In this document: positions 37,054 to 47,024 of the stretch, one piece after another | Numbering within the stretch: the first letter of the stretch is position 1 | Layout: every line of letters begins with the position of its first letter | Origin: Macrostomum hystrix | Lineage: Eukaryota > Platyhelminthes > Macrostomidae | Length of the DNA: 64,000 bases | Reading direction: 5' to 3' | NCBI GenBank assembly: GCA_950097015.1 | Contig: CATNEN010000039.1 | Span: 8,138,501-8,202,500, forward strand | The notes under the pieces: model-generated | Told to the model about the DNA's origin: nothing | Seen by the model: the letters and a program-made list of their open reading frames with translations, nothing else | The model's database searches: none | Made by a program: the position numbers and the translations under genes

Positions 37054-37436
37054 TAAGGCCGCAGCATTTCTATTTAGCTGTCAGCGCGAGATAAGAACAG
37101 CTGCAAGCCTAAAGTACATTTGCAGCTCAAACTTTAACTAAGAACAGGCTTGCAGTGTGCGGCTCGGCACCAGACCCGTCCTCCGAATCACTCCGACCCA
37201 AAGACAACGCCTCGCTGCACGTGCCAACCCGCGGGAGGAAGGATTTTCTTAGAAACAGAGTAAATCCCTTGCCGACTCAGAGGCTGCGGCACGGGCAGTT
37301 TAGAGATGGACGTGCTGCTGTGCCCAGGGTGGAACTTATTGCACGCCAACTTTGAGAACCAACCCGGCCCTCGATTTGAGTTATCGGTTTTTATTTCTTA
37401 GGGAGCTGTGGCCCACCGACGAATTTTTGCACGTTT
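37054..37436. other. Unassigned moderately GC-rich segment
   Basis: The sequence near 37143-37380 is more GC-rich than its surroundings, but no frame shows a recognisable domain. It may be a transposon or exon fragment. Confidence 0.3.
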
Positions 37437-37439
37437 TAA

Positions 37440-37750
37440 TAATATAATAATAATAATTGATTACACCTGCCCCAATTGGGTCAGATGTGCAGCCGACAGC
37501 ACAGCCGCAGCTAATGCGCGGCGCATCTGAAGGCTGCGTACAGCTGTTCAGTCCACGGACTGGGGGGACGCCACACCCACCTTCAATTATCCCAGCTGAT
37601 GCTGGTACCCATTTAACAGCTGGGTGAACTGAAGCAATGCAGAGTTAAGTGTTTTGCTAAAGGACGCAAATTGTTCCAGTGGAGTCGGGAATCGAACCCC
37701 CGACCTTCAAGTCGTGAGTCCGACGCCCTAACCACTAGGCTACAACCTCT
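37440..37750 (-). repeat. SINE-B copy, full length
   Basis: On the minus strand: GTTGTAGCCTAGTGGTTAGG head, box B GGGGGTTCGATTCCCGAC, TTAGCAAAACACTTAACTCT and CAGCTGTTAAATGGGTACC central domain, and tail ending in TTATTATTATTA. This is the best reference copy of the family. Confidence 0.9.
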
Positions 37751-37847
37751 ACGTTTTAACAATTTAAAACGTTTTTAAATTCGTCTAACGTTTTACCTGC
37801 ACGTTTTAACAATTCTAACAATGAGACAGTACTATCTTCTGCCTACT

Positions 37848-37990
37848 CCGCTGACACCTGAGCACACAAACACACAGACACACAGGGGTTAGGCCCTTTA
37901 TGTCATTCTCTCAGCGGAGAAAAATGAGCTACGCCTCGCCGCGGAATCGAGCTCGCGGACCTTGCCGCGAACGGCCAGCGTTCCGCAACC
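37848..37990 (-). repeat. SINE-A copy, strongly deleted
   Basis: Retains TGAGCACACAAACACACAGA and CTCGCCGCGGAATCGAGCTC. Most of the body is missing. Confidence 0.6.
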
Positions 37991-38490
37991 AAATATTTCG
38001 CACCTTATTCAAGAAAGCAAAATTAACTTTCGCCCGCAGTTCTGCCAGCCTGAAAACAGTCTGAAAACTGAACAGCTAAAGCAAATGAACTTCTCCTTAC
38101 AGCTAACCTTGGCTGTAGCAGGGGGTGTCGAGGGTGTCCAGTTTGGCCGAATTCGTAAACAAACTGCAGTGAAAGCCTCTAATATCGCCCTCCGCTTTCA
38201 AGTCCTCTGCTGTCGGGTCTGATGTTTCCAAGCTAAGCTGTGGCTGGGTCACGTGCCAATTAGACTAATTGGTAACAACATTCGATTTTCAATTTTCAGA
38301 GATTTAGCGAGCATTAACACTCAGCATACTACTAACGCTTCAACAAATAAGTAGGAGTTTGAAAATCTTATGTCGAAATTTCGGATCGTCTTAAGGCGTT
38401 TAAATTAGAGATTTTTAGATTCCATTATTTAAATTTTACCTAGTGAACTGAAAAAGGAATGCATGTCTGAAAAAACGTGAGCTAAATGAA
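37991..38490. other. No recognisable gene
   Basis: An 86-codon frame at 37962-38222 overlaps the SINE-A remnant and shows no domain. The remainder is AT-rich. Confidence 0.35.
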
Positions 38491-38499
38491 CTTGGTTGC

Positions 38500-39235
38500 T
38501 AAAAGCAGAACACTGCTTCAGTTGTCTAACAAGTCTCGCGTGTCTTACCGACCTTGGTTTCTAAAAATAGAGCACTGACTGCAGTCTACCAAGCATCACA
38601 TCCTAACCAACCTTGAATGCTAAAAATAGAACACTGCTTCCGTTTACCAAGCATCACGTGCCAACCAACCTTGGATGCTAAAAATAGAACACTGCTTCCG
38701 TTTACCAAGCATCACGTGCCAACCAACCTTGGATGCTAAAAATAGAACACTGCTTCCGTTTACCAAGCATCACGTGCCAACCAACCTTGGATGCTAAAAA
38801 AGAACACTGCTTTAGTCTACCAAGCATCACGTGCCAACCAACCTTGGATGCTAAAAAAGAACACTGCTTTAGTCTACCAAGCATCACGTGCCAACCAACC
38901 TTGGATGCTAAAAAAGAACACTGCTTTAGTCTACCAAGCATCACGTGCTAACCAACCTTGGATGCTAAAAATAGAACACTGTTTCCGTTTACCAAGCATC
39001 ACGTGCCAACCAACCTTGGATGCTAAAAATAGAACACTGCTGCAGTCTACCAAGCATCACGTGCCAACCAACCTTGGATGCTAAAAATAGAACACTGTTT
39101 CCGTATACCAAGCATCACGTGCCAACCAACCTTGGATGCTAAAAATAGAACACTGCTGCAGTCTACCAAGCATCACGTGCCAACCAACCTTGGATGCTAA
39201 AGACAGAACACAGCTTCAGTCTACCAAGTAACAAG
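38500..39235. repeat. 58-bp minisatellite, about 12-13 copies (57-bp variants inside)
   Basis: The unit contains CCAACCAACCTTGGATGCTA and TACCAAGCATCACGTG (an E-box-like CACGTG). Central copies have lost one base (57 bp), which alone creates the in-frame false ORFs there. Confidence 0.95.
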
Positions 39236-39239
39236 TGTC

Positions 39240-40220
39240 TGCTACCCGAATATTAAATTTATCAGATCTTGCCAAAAATGTTCGGCAAAAAATTGCTTGA
39301 ATGTGGCTTCAGTGCTAGAGTCCACGCAAAAAAGAATCGGGCAGTTTTCAGCAAATTTGCAGTAAACAGAGCTACACCAAAACGGCAGCACTGCCTCCAA
39401 TTATAAAAGCAAAGTTGCTAACTGAAGTTGCATTCCATGGCCCATCAGAAGCTCTTGAGAACCGGCAGCTGCATGGCGGTGGAGAGTACTGGGCGCAACT
39501 CAAGCTCAATTTAAGCCCAACTGTGACGTCATTTCGATGACAGAATAGCTTCCCCAAGTCTGCAGGCCAAAAAATATTGTGGCAAAAGCAAGTCTGTCTT
39601 GGCTCTATTATATTCTGTCTCCTTTAAATTATTTGCCTCTTTCAGTGTCATCGGCCGCAGGCAAACTCAAGACAGGCTCCTTCAGTTTCTTTAACAAAAA
39701 AGAAGTGGCGTTTTCTCACTGTTCTCAGTCTCACTGAACTCTTGCTTTTGTCTGCCCCTCAGCAGATGCAGCCCTGCTGAGGCACCTGGGCCTATTTTTA
39801 GAGGGTAAAGGAACGACTCAAGCAAGAAGTAGACGGATTGGAGAAAGCTGTGCAAAGGCTGCTGCTGCTGCTGCTGAGGAAGTGGGTGCTGGAGGCTGGG
39901 GTGGGCGGTATTTATCGATCTCCTATTGGGGGTGAAACAACAGGCCCGACAAGGGATGTGGGGGGACAATGCTTCCCAAACATAAAGTAGAGGAGGTGGG
40001 CCAACTTCCACATTGACCAGCGCAGAGAGGAGAAAGACTGAGAGAGAAAGAGCGTTTGAGAATAGAATGCAGTTGCCAAGCAGAGGTCGAGGTGTGAGAC
40101 TCAAGTCTTGAGTCCGTTTGCTCAGAAGCCGTAGCTCAGCAAGGTCAGAGACTCGCCCGGGCAACCCTGATGTCAGGGAAGGTGACAGGGAAGTTTGGCA
40201 TATCAAGCAAAAATGCAAAT
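39240..40220. other. Unassigned region, one 183-codon minus-strand frame (39691-40242)
   Basis: The frame contains a CAG-type glutamine run (QQQQQQ) and no domain I recognise. It overlaps the edge of a MITE. Chance or a lineage-specific exon cannot be distinguished. Confidence 0.2.
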
Positions 40221-40225
40221 TACCA

Positions 40226-40788
40226 GTTACCACTGGTACCACTAATTACCAAGGTGGGATTTTTATACTGACAATACGCTCGTATCTGACAATTCTTTTC
40301 TTTTATTTTCCAGCTTTTCAGACCGTCGAGATATTCAATGGGTCTGGCCGAAGGTCAGATTTTTCCCATAAGCGCTAGTGTATTTCATGCACCCCTATAC
40401 ATAAATTAGCACTGCGCCTCAGTGCGGCCTTGCCAGGCCTTCAAAATTTATCAGCATGTCACCCGAATGTGCCTGCATCATCTCCGTCTTCGGTGGTCAC
40501 CTACCTTTATCTAGACGGACTGCTGGACCTTCAAGGGCTACAACAGGTGGAACTAGGCCACTATTGACTCCTTGACGCGAATTTATCCAATTTCACTGAT
40601 CAAGACTAAATCAATACTAGACTTAGGTGCAGCTCAACCACAGGACACCATCGTCTGGTCTGTCAAACAATCAGCCACCACTCAACGCTGTTAGCATTCA
40701 GGCGCTGCCAAAAACTTTTCAGTGGGGGGGGAATTCGCCCCCTGGTTTAAAAACGTACGGCAAAATGGCTTGGTAGTCCTACTGTTAA
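40226..40788 (+). mobile_element. TTAA-flanked MITE, family C, copy 2
   Basis: Inverse-orientation relative of copies 1 and 3. The right end TTGGTAGTCCTACTG is followed by TTAA (40785-40788). The left end is diverged, and an internal deletion lies near 40300. The body shares GACCGTCGAGATATTCAATG and CCTTCAAGGGCTACAACAGG. Confidence 0.78.
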
Positions 40789-40799
40789 TTGTCTCGCAC

Positions 40800-41155
40800 C
40801 TATCTATAGATCTATAGACTCTCACCAACTAAGCAACTAATAATTAAACATCATTATGGGCTCAGAAAAATGTCTGTGGGTTGAGTAGACTTCTAAGACT
40901 GCGTCGACTGCCCAGCAGGTGGCAGCAGTCATGAGGGCCGCCGCCAGTCATTTAGTCAGTCCAGCCAGCTGCAAGAAAATTAAAAACAGCTTCTACTCGT
41001 ATAGTGCGTCAGCAGGCACTATCCCCCTTATATTACATTTCACAATCCCATCAAGTCAATACAGATTTTTCATTTAACTAAGCATACGTGTGCGCTGATC
41101 ACTGATTAATATCTTTTGGATCAAGCCAATCGAATTGAAACAAACTCAAAAGACA
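40800..41155. other. No gene recognised
   Basis: Unique AT-rich sequence between MITE copy 2 and the 8-bp array. Confidence 0.35.
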
Positions 41156-41159
41156 ACTA

Positions 41160-41632
41160 ATGCCACAATGCCACAGTGCCACAATGCCACAATGCCACAA
41201 TGCCACAATACCACAATGCCACAATACCACAATGCCACAATGCCACAATACCACAATGCCACAATGCCACAATGCCACAATGCCACAATGCCACAATGCC
41301 ACAATGCCACAATGCCACAATGCCACAATGCCACAATGCCACAATGCCACAATGCCACAATGCCACAATGCCACAATGCCACAATGCCACAATGCCACAA
41401 TGCCACAATGCCACAATACCACAATGCCACAATGCCACAATGCCACAATACCACAATGCCACAATGCCACAATGCCACAATACCACAATGCCACAATACC
41501 ACAATGCCACAATGCCACAATACCACAATGCCACAATGCCACAATGCCACAATGCCACAATGCCACAATGCCACAATGCCACAATACCACAATGCCACAA
41601 TGCCACAATACCACAATGCCACAATGATACAA
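41160..41632. repeat. 8-bp microsatellite-like array (CCACAATG), about 59 copies
   Basis: Nearly perfect CCACAATG with sporadic CCACAATA. All six frames stay open for over 150 codons, purely because of the repeat. Confidence 0.97.
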
Positions 41633-41639
41633 AATTCAT

Positions 41640-42220
41640 AAGCCCCGTTGGGTCCACGCTTAGCGAAGATTTTATTCTGATAATTAGCGCATAAAATGAG
41701 AAGCACTTGCTGAAATCTCAGCTCAGTTGAAATCTCAATTTATTAAAACTGTGTATTTCTGACCAATTGTAAAAGTCCAACTAAGCCTTATTGAATATTG
41801 CAAGAAATGAAAACAATTGTAAAGCCGACAGCAGCTTGTTCGGCAGACAATAGATTAACAAATTAGTCCACAGCCGGCGCTATAGAAGTGCACATGCCCT
41901 ATAAATAGACTTTCTGAGCTTCTGTGCGTTAGGGGAGAAACTTTTCTGCTATAAAAAGCAGCTCCATCGACGAGCAAACATTGAGAAACTAGACAGAAAG
42001 AAATGTAGAACTCAAAGTGGGAAATGACATCTTTAGTGCTGACTCTTTGAAGTGAACTGCGGCGCCAGATTTAGCTAAGCGAAGCAAAAGCACAGCCATC
42101 CCTATCTGCCTGCTACTAGAAGAAAATAAGGCAAACAGCAAGCGAATGTTTGTGGTTAGGAATAAAAAGAGAGCTTGCTAAATAGCGACTTAGAGTTGAT
42201 GTACTTGGCTTGAAGGCTAT
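41640..42220. other. Spacer with isolated TATA-like motifs
   Basis: TATAAATAG at 41900-41908 and CTATAAAAAG at about 41950 resemble TATA boxes, but no gene starts downstream. Listed as sequence content only. Confidence 0.25.
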
Positions 42221-42227
42221 TCGCCTG

Positions 42228-42735
42228 ATTGGTGAGGGTGCTGGGTAGCTATGGTGATGGGTTGCTAGGGTGCTGGGTTGCTAGGGTGCTGGGTAGCTAT
42301 GGTGATGGGTTGCTAGGGTGCTGGGTTGCTATGGTGCTGGGCTGCTAGGGCGCTGGGTTGCTAGGGTGCTGGGTTGCTAGGGTGCTGGGTTGCTAGGGTG
42401 TTGGGTTGCTAGGGTGCTGGGCTGCTAGGGCGCTGGGTTGCTAGGGTGCTGGGTTGCTAGGGTGCTGGGTTGCTAGGGTGCTGGGTTGCTATGGTGCTGG
42501 GCTGCTAGGGCATTGGGTTGCTAGGGTGCTGGGTTGCTAGGGTGCTGGGTTGCTATGGTGCTGGGCTGCTAGGGCGCTGGGTTGCTAGGGTGTTGGGTTG
42601 CTAGGGTGCTGGGTTGCTAGGGTGCTGGGTTGCTATGGTGCTGGGTTGCTAGGGCGCTGGGTTGCTAGGGTGCTGGGTTGCTAGGGTGCTGGGTTGCTAG
42701 GGTGCTGGGTTGCTAGGGTGCTGGGTTGCTATGGT
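42228..42735. repeat. 16-bp minisatellite, about 32 copies
   Basis: The unit is GGGTTGCTAGGGTGCT, with GGGCTGCTAGGGCGCT variants recurring every few copies. Confidence 0.96.
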
Positions 42736-43146
42736 GCTTTGTGCTGTATAGTCAGTTATTCAACTATAAAGTAATAGGCATAACTTCTTTAGTTTCGTTG
42801 GTTTCAACCTACAAAGGCATAAAACGGCTAATATCTAATGAGAATAAAATCAACAAAGACTATGCAGCTACAATGAATGAACAAAAGCTGTTTCTGTTTG
42901 TTCTGCTTGATTCTAGAAACACGACAGTCGAGAGAAATATCAGAAGATTTGGAGTATTAATTCTTCCACAGCAGTACAAACTATGAAAAGCGAGATGTCG
43001 CTACCTGGAAAAAACCTAAGAGCAAACAAACTGAAAGAGAACCAGTGAAGAGAATTTTGTTCTTCAGAAACAACCGAAGACAAAAAGTGTACACAAGTCC
43101 CCCCTGGCGGTGTCCAATTTTATCTTCGCTGTCGATGGATCTGCAG

Positions 43147-46100
43147 TCACGTGTACTTTAACTTGCCGATGCTGTCGATGGCGGCGATGACCCATTCAAC
43201 TGGGCGCTCAGTTTTTTGCAGCAGCGGTCCCAGCTGAAATCAGGTGTTAAAAATAATTATGGCATCGTCAGGCAGTGTACACTTTCACTGTGTCTTGGAG
43301 GTTGGCCCTCAAGGTCGTAAATTTCACGACATGCCCCCCAAGCAAACTATCGTGACTGGGGCCCCAAATTAATGCGGCCTCGCTGTGGAATCGAACTCAG
43401 GGTTCTTGGTGCGAGAGGCAAACTCGTTAGACCGCTCTGCCACTTAACCTAAGGGGTTTTAGCCTAGTGCTTAGAGCGTCAAAGTCCCGATGCAAAAGGT
43501 CAGGGGTTCGATTCTTGACTCCACTGAAAAAAATCTGTGTCCTTTAGCAAGGCACCGAACTCAGCATTTCTTCAGTCGGTAAATGAGTCGCAGCATTAGC
43601 TTGGCTGTTGATGGTGGGTTTAACTCGCTCCACTCCCCAGTCCATGGACTGAATATGGCCACGGCTAAGCGTGGCATAATAGCTGCGGCTGTCCCTCTGT
43701 CTCTCTTCTAATTGCGATAATTCACCTGAGCCGAGTTGATCACGATGCCATTGTGGGCTGCCAGGCGGGACTTGATGCCAACAATGCCCTGCAGGTTGAC
43801 GCCTCGGCTGGCGTCCTCCAGCAGCGCCGTCCGGAAGCCGTGCTCAAGCGAATGCGAGGCGGTGGCGCCGACGCAGACGTCCGTGGCGAGGCCGCAGACG
43901 ATGACGTCGCTAATTTGCAGACGGTGCAACTGGTCGAAGAGGTCCGTCTTCTTGCGCTTGCCGTTGTCCCAGAAGGCCGAGTAGGAGTCGATGTCCGAGT
44001 CGGTGCCCTTGTAGACCCGAATGTGGTTCGGCGTCACCTGAGAACCAATGCTCAAATATTTTTGTACTTTGAATTTCAATGCATACTGTATAAACACAAT
44101 CGTGACATACAGGTCGTGGGTTCGATTCCGGACTTCACCGGAGCAGCTTGCGTCATGTAGCAATGCACTTAACTCTAAATTGTTTCAGTTCACCCAGCTG
44201 TTAAATGGGTACCAGCATTAGCTGGGAAAATTGAGCGTGGATGACGTGTCCTCCCAGTCATATAAATATTAGTAAATTAAACAAAAACCTGTTTCTAGTT
44301 ACGACCAGCAGGGCGGACGGTGGCAGACCGGTTAACGTGTTTGCCTCTGGCACCAAGGTCCCTGAGTTCGATTCTACGGCGAGGCCACATTTATTTGGGG
44401 CGCAGCCGCGGAGAGAAGGCTTTTGGGGCTTGTCGTGCAATTTACGCCCTTGAGGGCCAACCTCCAAGGCACAGTGAGAGTGTACACTGCCTGACGATGA
44501 GAAAGTCAGGGCAGATGTACACACCTGTGTGAGCGTATGACTGTGTACAGTATTTGTGTGCGTGCGTGCTCAGGAGTCAGCGTTATGGGTGCCGAATTGC
44601 CTCCTCGATGGCTAGTGTCACCAAATAATGTGCCATTGGCCGCAGCCCTCCTGCAATTATTTTTATTACTAGCTCGTATATTAAGTTAACCAGGACCAAA
44701 ATTTTCAACCCTTTTCACAGCCGAGCAACTAAAGCAATAGGAAATAAGAGTGTCTGCTCAGGGACACTATCGGTCATTCATTTGGTTCTGTTTATGCTCG
44801 TATTTTGGTTTATAAGTATGAATTCAGCGAACCTTCAGGCCAGGATGCAGCTCGGAACCATGAGAGCCCTGCACACAGTGTCTGGGCCACAGCTTCTGCT
44901 CCACTGGACCGTAGCTGCTAGTCTGCAGGATGACCGTGTCACCAACGCGAGCCTCTGCAGCCGACTTTACCTAGAAACAAAAATGATGTGCCACAATAAA
45001 CTGAGCTACTGCCACCGCTGACTGACTCAGGATCCGCTCAGCAGAGACGTCTGGTCCGTGGGCCCCTCCGACACCTAAGAAATATATATTATCACTTCTC
45101 TCCCGTGCCTCATCTCTCCCCTGTCTCACCTCTCCCGTGTCTTTTCTCTCCCATGTCTCATCTCTTCCATGTCTCACGTCTCCCGTGTCTTATCTCTCCC
45201 GTATCTCATCGATCCCCTGTCTCATCTCTCGCGTGTCTCATCGATCCCGTGTCTTCTTGTCTCTCCTTGTCTTGTCACTCCCGTGTCTCATCTCTCCCGT
45301 GTCTCATCTCTCCCGTGTCTCGTCTCCCCCGTGTCTCATCTCTCCCGTGTCTCATCTCTCCCGCGTCTCATTGATCCAGTGTCTTCTCATCTCTCCCGTG
45401 TCTCATCTCTCCCGTATCTCATCTCTCCCGTGTCTCATCTCTCCCGTGTCTCATCTCTCCCATGTCTCATCTCTCCCATGTCTCATCTCTCCCGTGTCTC
45501 ATCTCTGGCGTGTCTCATCTCTCCCGTGTCTCATCTCTCCCGTGTCTCGTCTCCCCCGTGTCTCATCTCTCCCCTGTCTCATCTCTCGCGTGTCTCATCG
45601 ATCCCGTGTCTTCTTGTCTCTCCTTGCCTTGTCTCTCCTTGTCTTGTCTCTCCTTGTCTTGTCTCTCCCGTGTACGAGCGTATTATCCATTGCCTGTCTT
45701 GTATGTCCTCAATCTTTTCTCTCTGGTCAATGCGGCCTGCCATTGCTCTTAGATGCTATCTCTGGCCATCGATGTATAAAATATTGCCGAGCGCAGGTAA
45801 AAAATATCGTGTCAAACTTGCGACAAACGCGCCCTTCCTTACCCCAGATCCGTTGCACAGTGCCCGATTTTGGACATTGTCAATGAAGGAGATGTGGTCG
45901 CCGGGGTGCCAGTCAAGCGAGTAGACGACGGTCTTCAGCTGGCTGGCGCATTTCTCCAGCGCTCGATTGATGATCGGCACAACTTCCGCTCCGTCCTGTC
46001 CGGCCTCGCACGACTTCAGAGCCAGCGAACCGCTGATGAAATCGTTCTGCACGTCGACAATGACTAGGGCGCCGGGTCCGTTGAATATGACGCTAAGCCA

Positions 46101-47022
46101 GGGTCCGGCAGTGTTTTGAAAGTCCTGACGGCTCACCACCCCATCCTGTAAGTTGCGGAAGATGTTTGCATATTAACAGTAGGACTACCAAGCCATTTTG
46201 CTGCTTATTTTTATTTAGGCTTCATCTGTGAAATTGGATAAATTCGCGTCAGGGTGTCCACAGTGGCCTAGTTCCACTTGTTGTAGCCCTTGAAGGTCCA
46301 GAAGTTCGTTTAGATAAAGGTAGGTGAACCACCGAAGACGGGGATGATGCAGGCGCATTGGGGTGACATGCTGATCAATTTTGAAGGCCGCACTGAGGCG
46401 CAGTGCTAATTTGTCTAATACGGGTGTATGAAATACACTAGCGCTTATGAGGTAAATAAGACCCTTAGACAGAACCATTGAATATCTCGACGGTCTGAAG
46501 AGCTGGCGACTTGATAATTGTTTTAGAAGATGCGCAAGAAGAGTTTGGCCTTGAGTTTCGTTTGCTTGCGTTGCTCCGTTCGGGTGCAACAAAAAAAGTT
46601 GTCAGGAGGGGGGAATTTCCCCGCCTTGATAGTTCCACTGTTAAAGTTACAAAAATGGAGGAATAAAGACGAAAATATGTCAAATTCTTGCATTGTCGGC
46701 GTCCAAAAACGAGTGCAGCTTTGTCAAGTGCGCATCAGTCACCAAGCCAGAGGTTGCCAGATGGTTTAGCAACTGCTTGAGCTCTTTTTTATCCAGCGCC
46801 CCGTCTCTGCAATTTTATTATTATTCAAGCTGTTGTGGCAGAAATTTAGAAATTCTAAATTGTATAATAAGAATAAGAAGCAGTGATCTAATATATTTTT
46901 CAGCGACTGAGAGAGAGCGTAACGCACCTGTTCGTATCAAAGCAGAGGAACACTTTGTCAGCATCGGCGGTTGTTATATCCTTGCCAGGAAGCCGTGAAA
47001 TTATTTGTTTCGCTTCAGTCAT
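43147..47022 (-). CDS. Naam: Nicotinamidase (isochorismatase-like hydrolase) with N-terminal EF-hand pair, 6 exons
   Basis: Converts nicotinamide to nicotinate in NAD+ salvage, an enzyme found in many invertebrates but not vertebrates. Exons 47022-46928, 46806-46692, 46145-45843, 44970-44833, 44037-43726 and 43233-43147 give 349 residues, close to the fly enzyme. Residues 29-40 and 67-78 are EF-hand loops (DTNRDGALDKKE and DADNDGVVSRQD). Catalytic features are DVQNDF (D101), metal ligands in DWHPGDH (D148, H150, H154), LWPRHCVQGSHGSELHP, VYKGTDSD (K227) and CGLATDVCVGA (nucleophile C272). The start is the only upstream in-frame ATG, preceded by CCAGCT. Intron 2 has a GC donor (AAT|GCAAGA), required to complete the second EF loop. 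Introns hold a MITE, a 16-bp satellite and four SINEs, all non-coding. Confidence 0.94.
43262..43450 (-). repeat. SINE-A copy, tail-truncated, in nicotinamidase intron 5
   Basis: From CGTCAGGCAGTGTACACTTT to the head GCAGAGCGGTCTAACGAG (minus strand). It abuts a SINE-B head-to-head. Confidence 0.8.
43451..43712 (+). repeat. SINE-B copy, head-to-head with SINE-A
   Basis: GTTTTAGCCTAGTGCTTAGA head, box B CAGGGGTTCGATTC, central TTTAGCAAGGCAC, and a distal part to AATAGCTGCGGCTGTCC. The tail is lost. Confidence 0.82.
44098..44262 (+). repeat. SINE-B fragment lacking box A
   Basis: From CAGGTCGTGGGTTCGATTCC through CACCCAGCTGTTAAATGGGT to TCCTCCCAGTCAT, in intron 4. Confidence 0.8.
44312..44690 (+). 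repeat. SINE-A reference copy, full length
   Basis: tRNA-derived head with box A (GTGGCAGACCGGTTAACG) and box B (GAGTTCGATTC). The body runs through GGGCGCAGCCGCGGAGAGAA, GTGTACACTGCCTGACGATG, AGGAGTCAGCG and GTGTCACCAAAT to the tail GGCCGCAGCCCTCCTGCAAT and TTATTTTTATTA. It lies in intron 4 of the nicotinamidase gene, antisense to it. Confidence 0.9.
45093..45672. repeat. 16-bp satellite (family S16), about 36 copies
   Basis: The unit is GTCTCATCTCTCCCGT, with inserted variants (GATCCCGTGTCTTCTTGTC). It fills nicotinamidase intron 3. The same unit and orientation are found at 61585-62050. Confidence 0.96.
46173..46644 (-). mobile_element. TTAA-flanked MITE, family C, copy 3 (best-preserved ends)
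   Basis: TTAA at 46173-46176 and 46641-46644. Inward termini are CAGTAGGACTACCAAG on the left and CAGTGGAACTATCAAGG (complement) on the right. TTAA target duplications are typical of the piggyBac superfamily. It lies in nicotinamidase intron 2. Confidence 0.83.
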
Positions 47023-47024
47023 AG

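Noticed and set aside
41135-41706. Six overlapping long ORFs (NATMPQCH, CGIVALWH)
   Set aside because: The 8-bp CCACAATG array is open in every frame.
41900-41960. TATA-box promoter
   Set aside because: TATAAATAG is present, but no downstream gene, ORF or conserved RNA begins nearby.
44312-44385. tRNA gene
   Set aside because: Box A and B are present, but no complete cloverleaf or anticodon stem could be drawn, and it is joined to a repeated 300-bp body. It is a SINE head. Same for 28878, 36908, 37750 and 58899.
45105-45924. Leu/Ser/Pro-rich ORFs of about 250 codons (also 61530-62193)
   Set aside because: Products of the 16-bp satellite. The nicotinamidase exon at 45843-46145 is on the other strand.
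46215-46592. 125-codon minus-strand ORF (LYLNELLDLQGLQQVELGHC)
   Set aside because: Lies wholly within a MITE. Copies 1 and 2 have stops and frameshifts there, so coding is unlikely.
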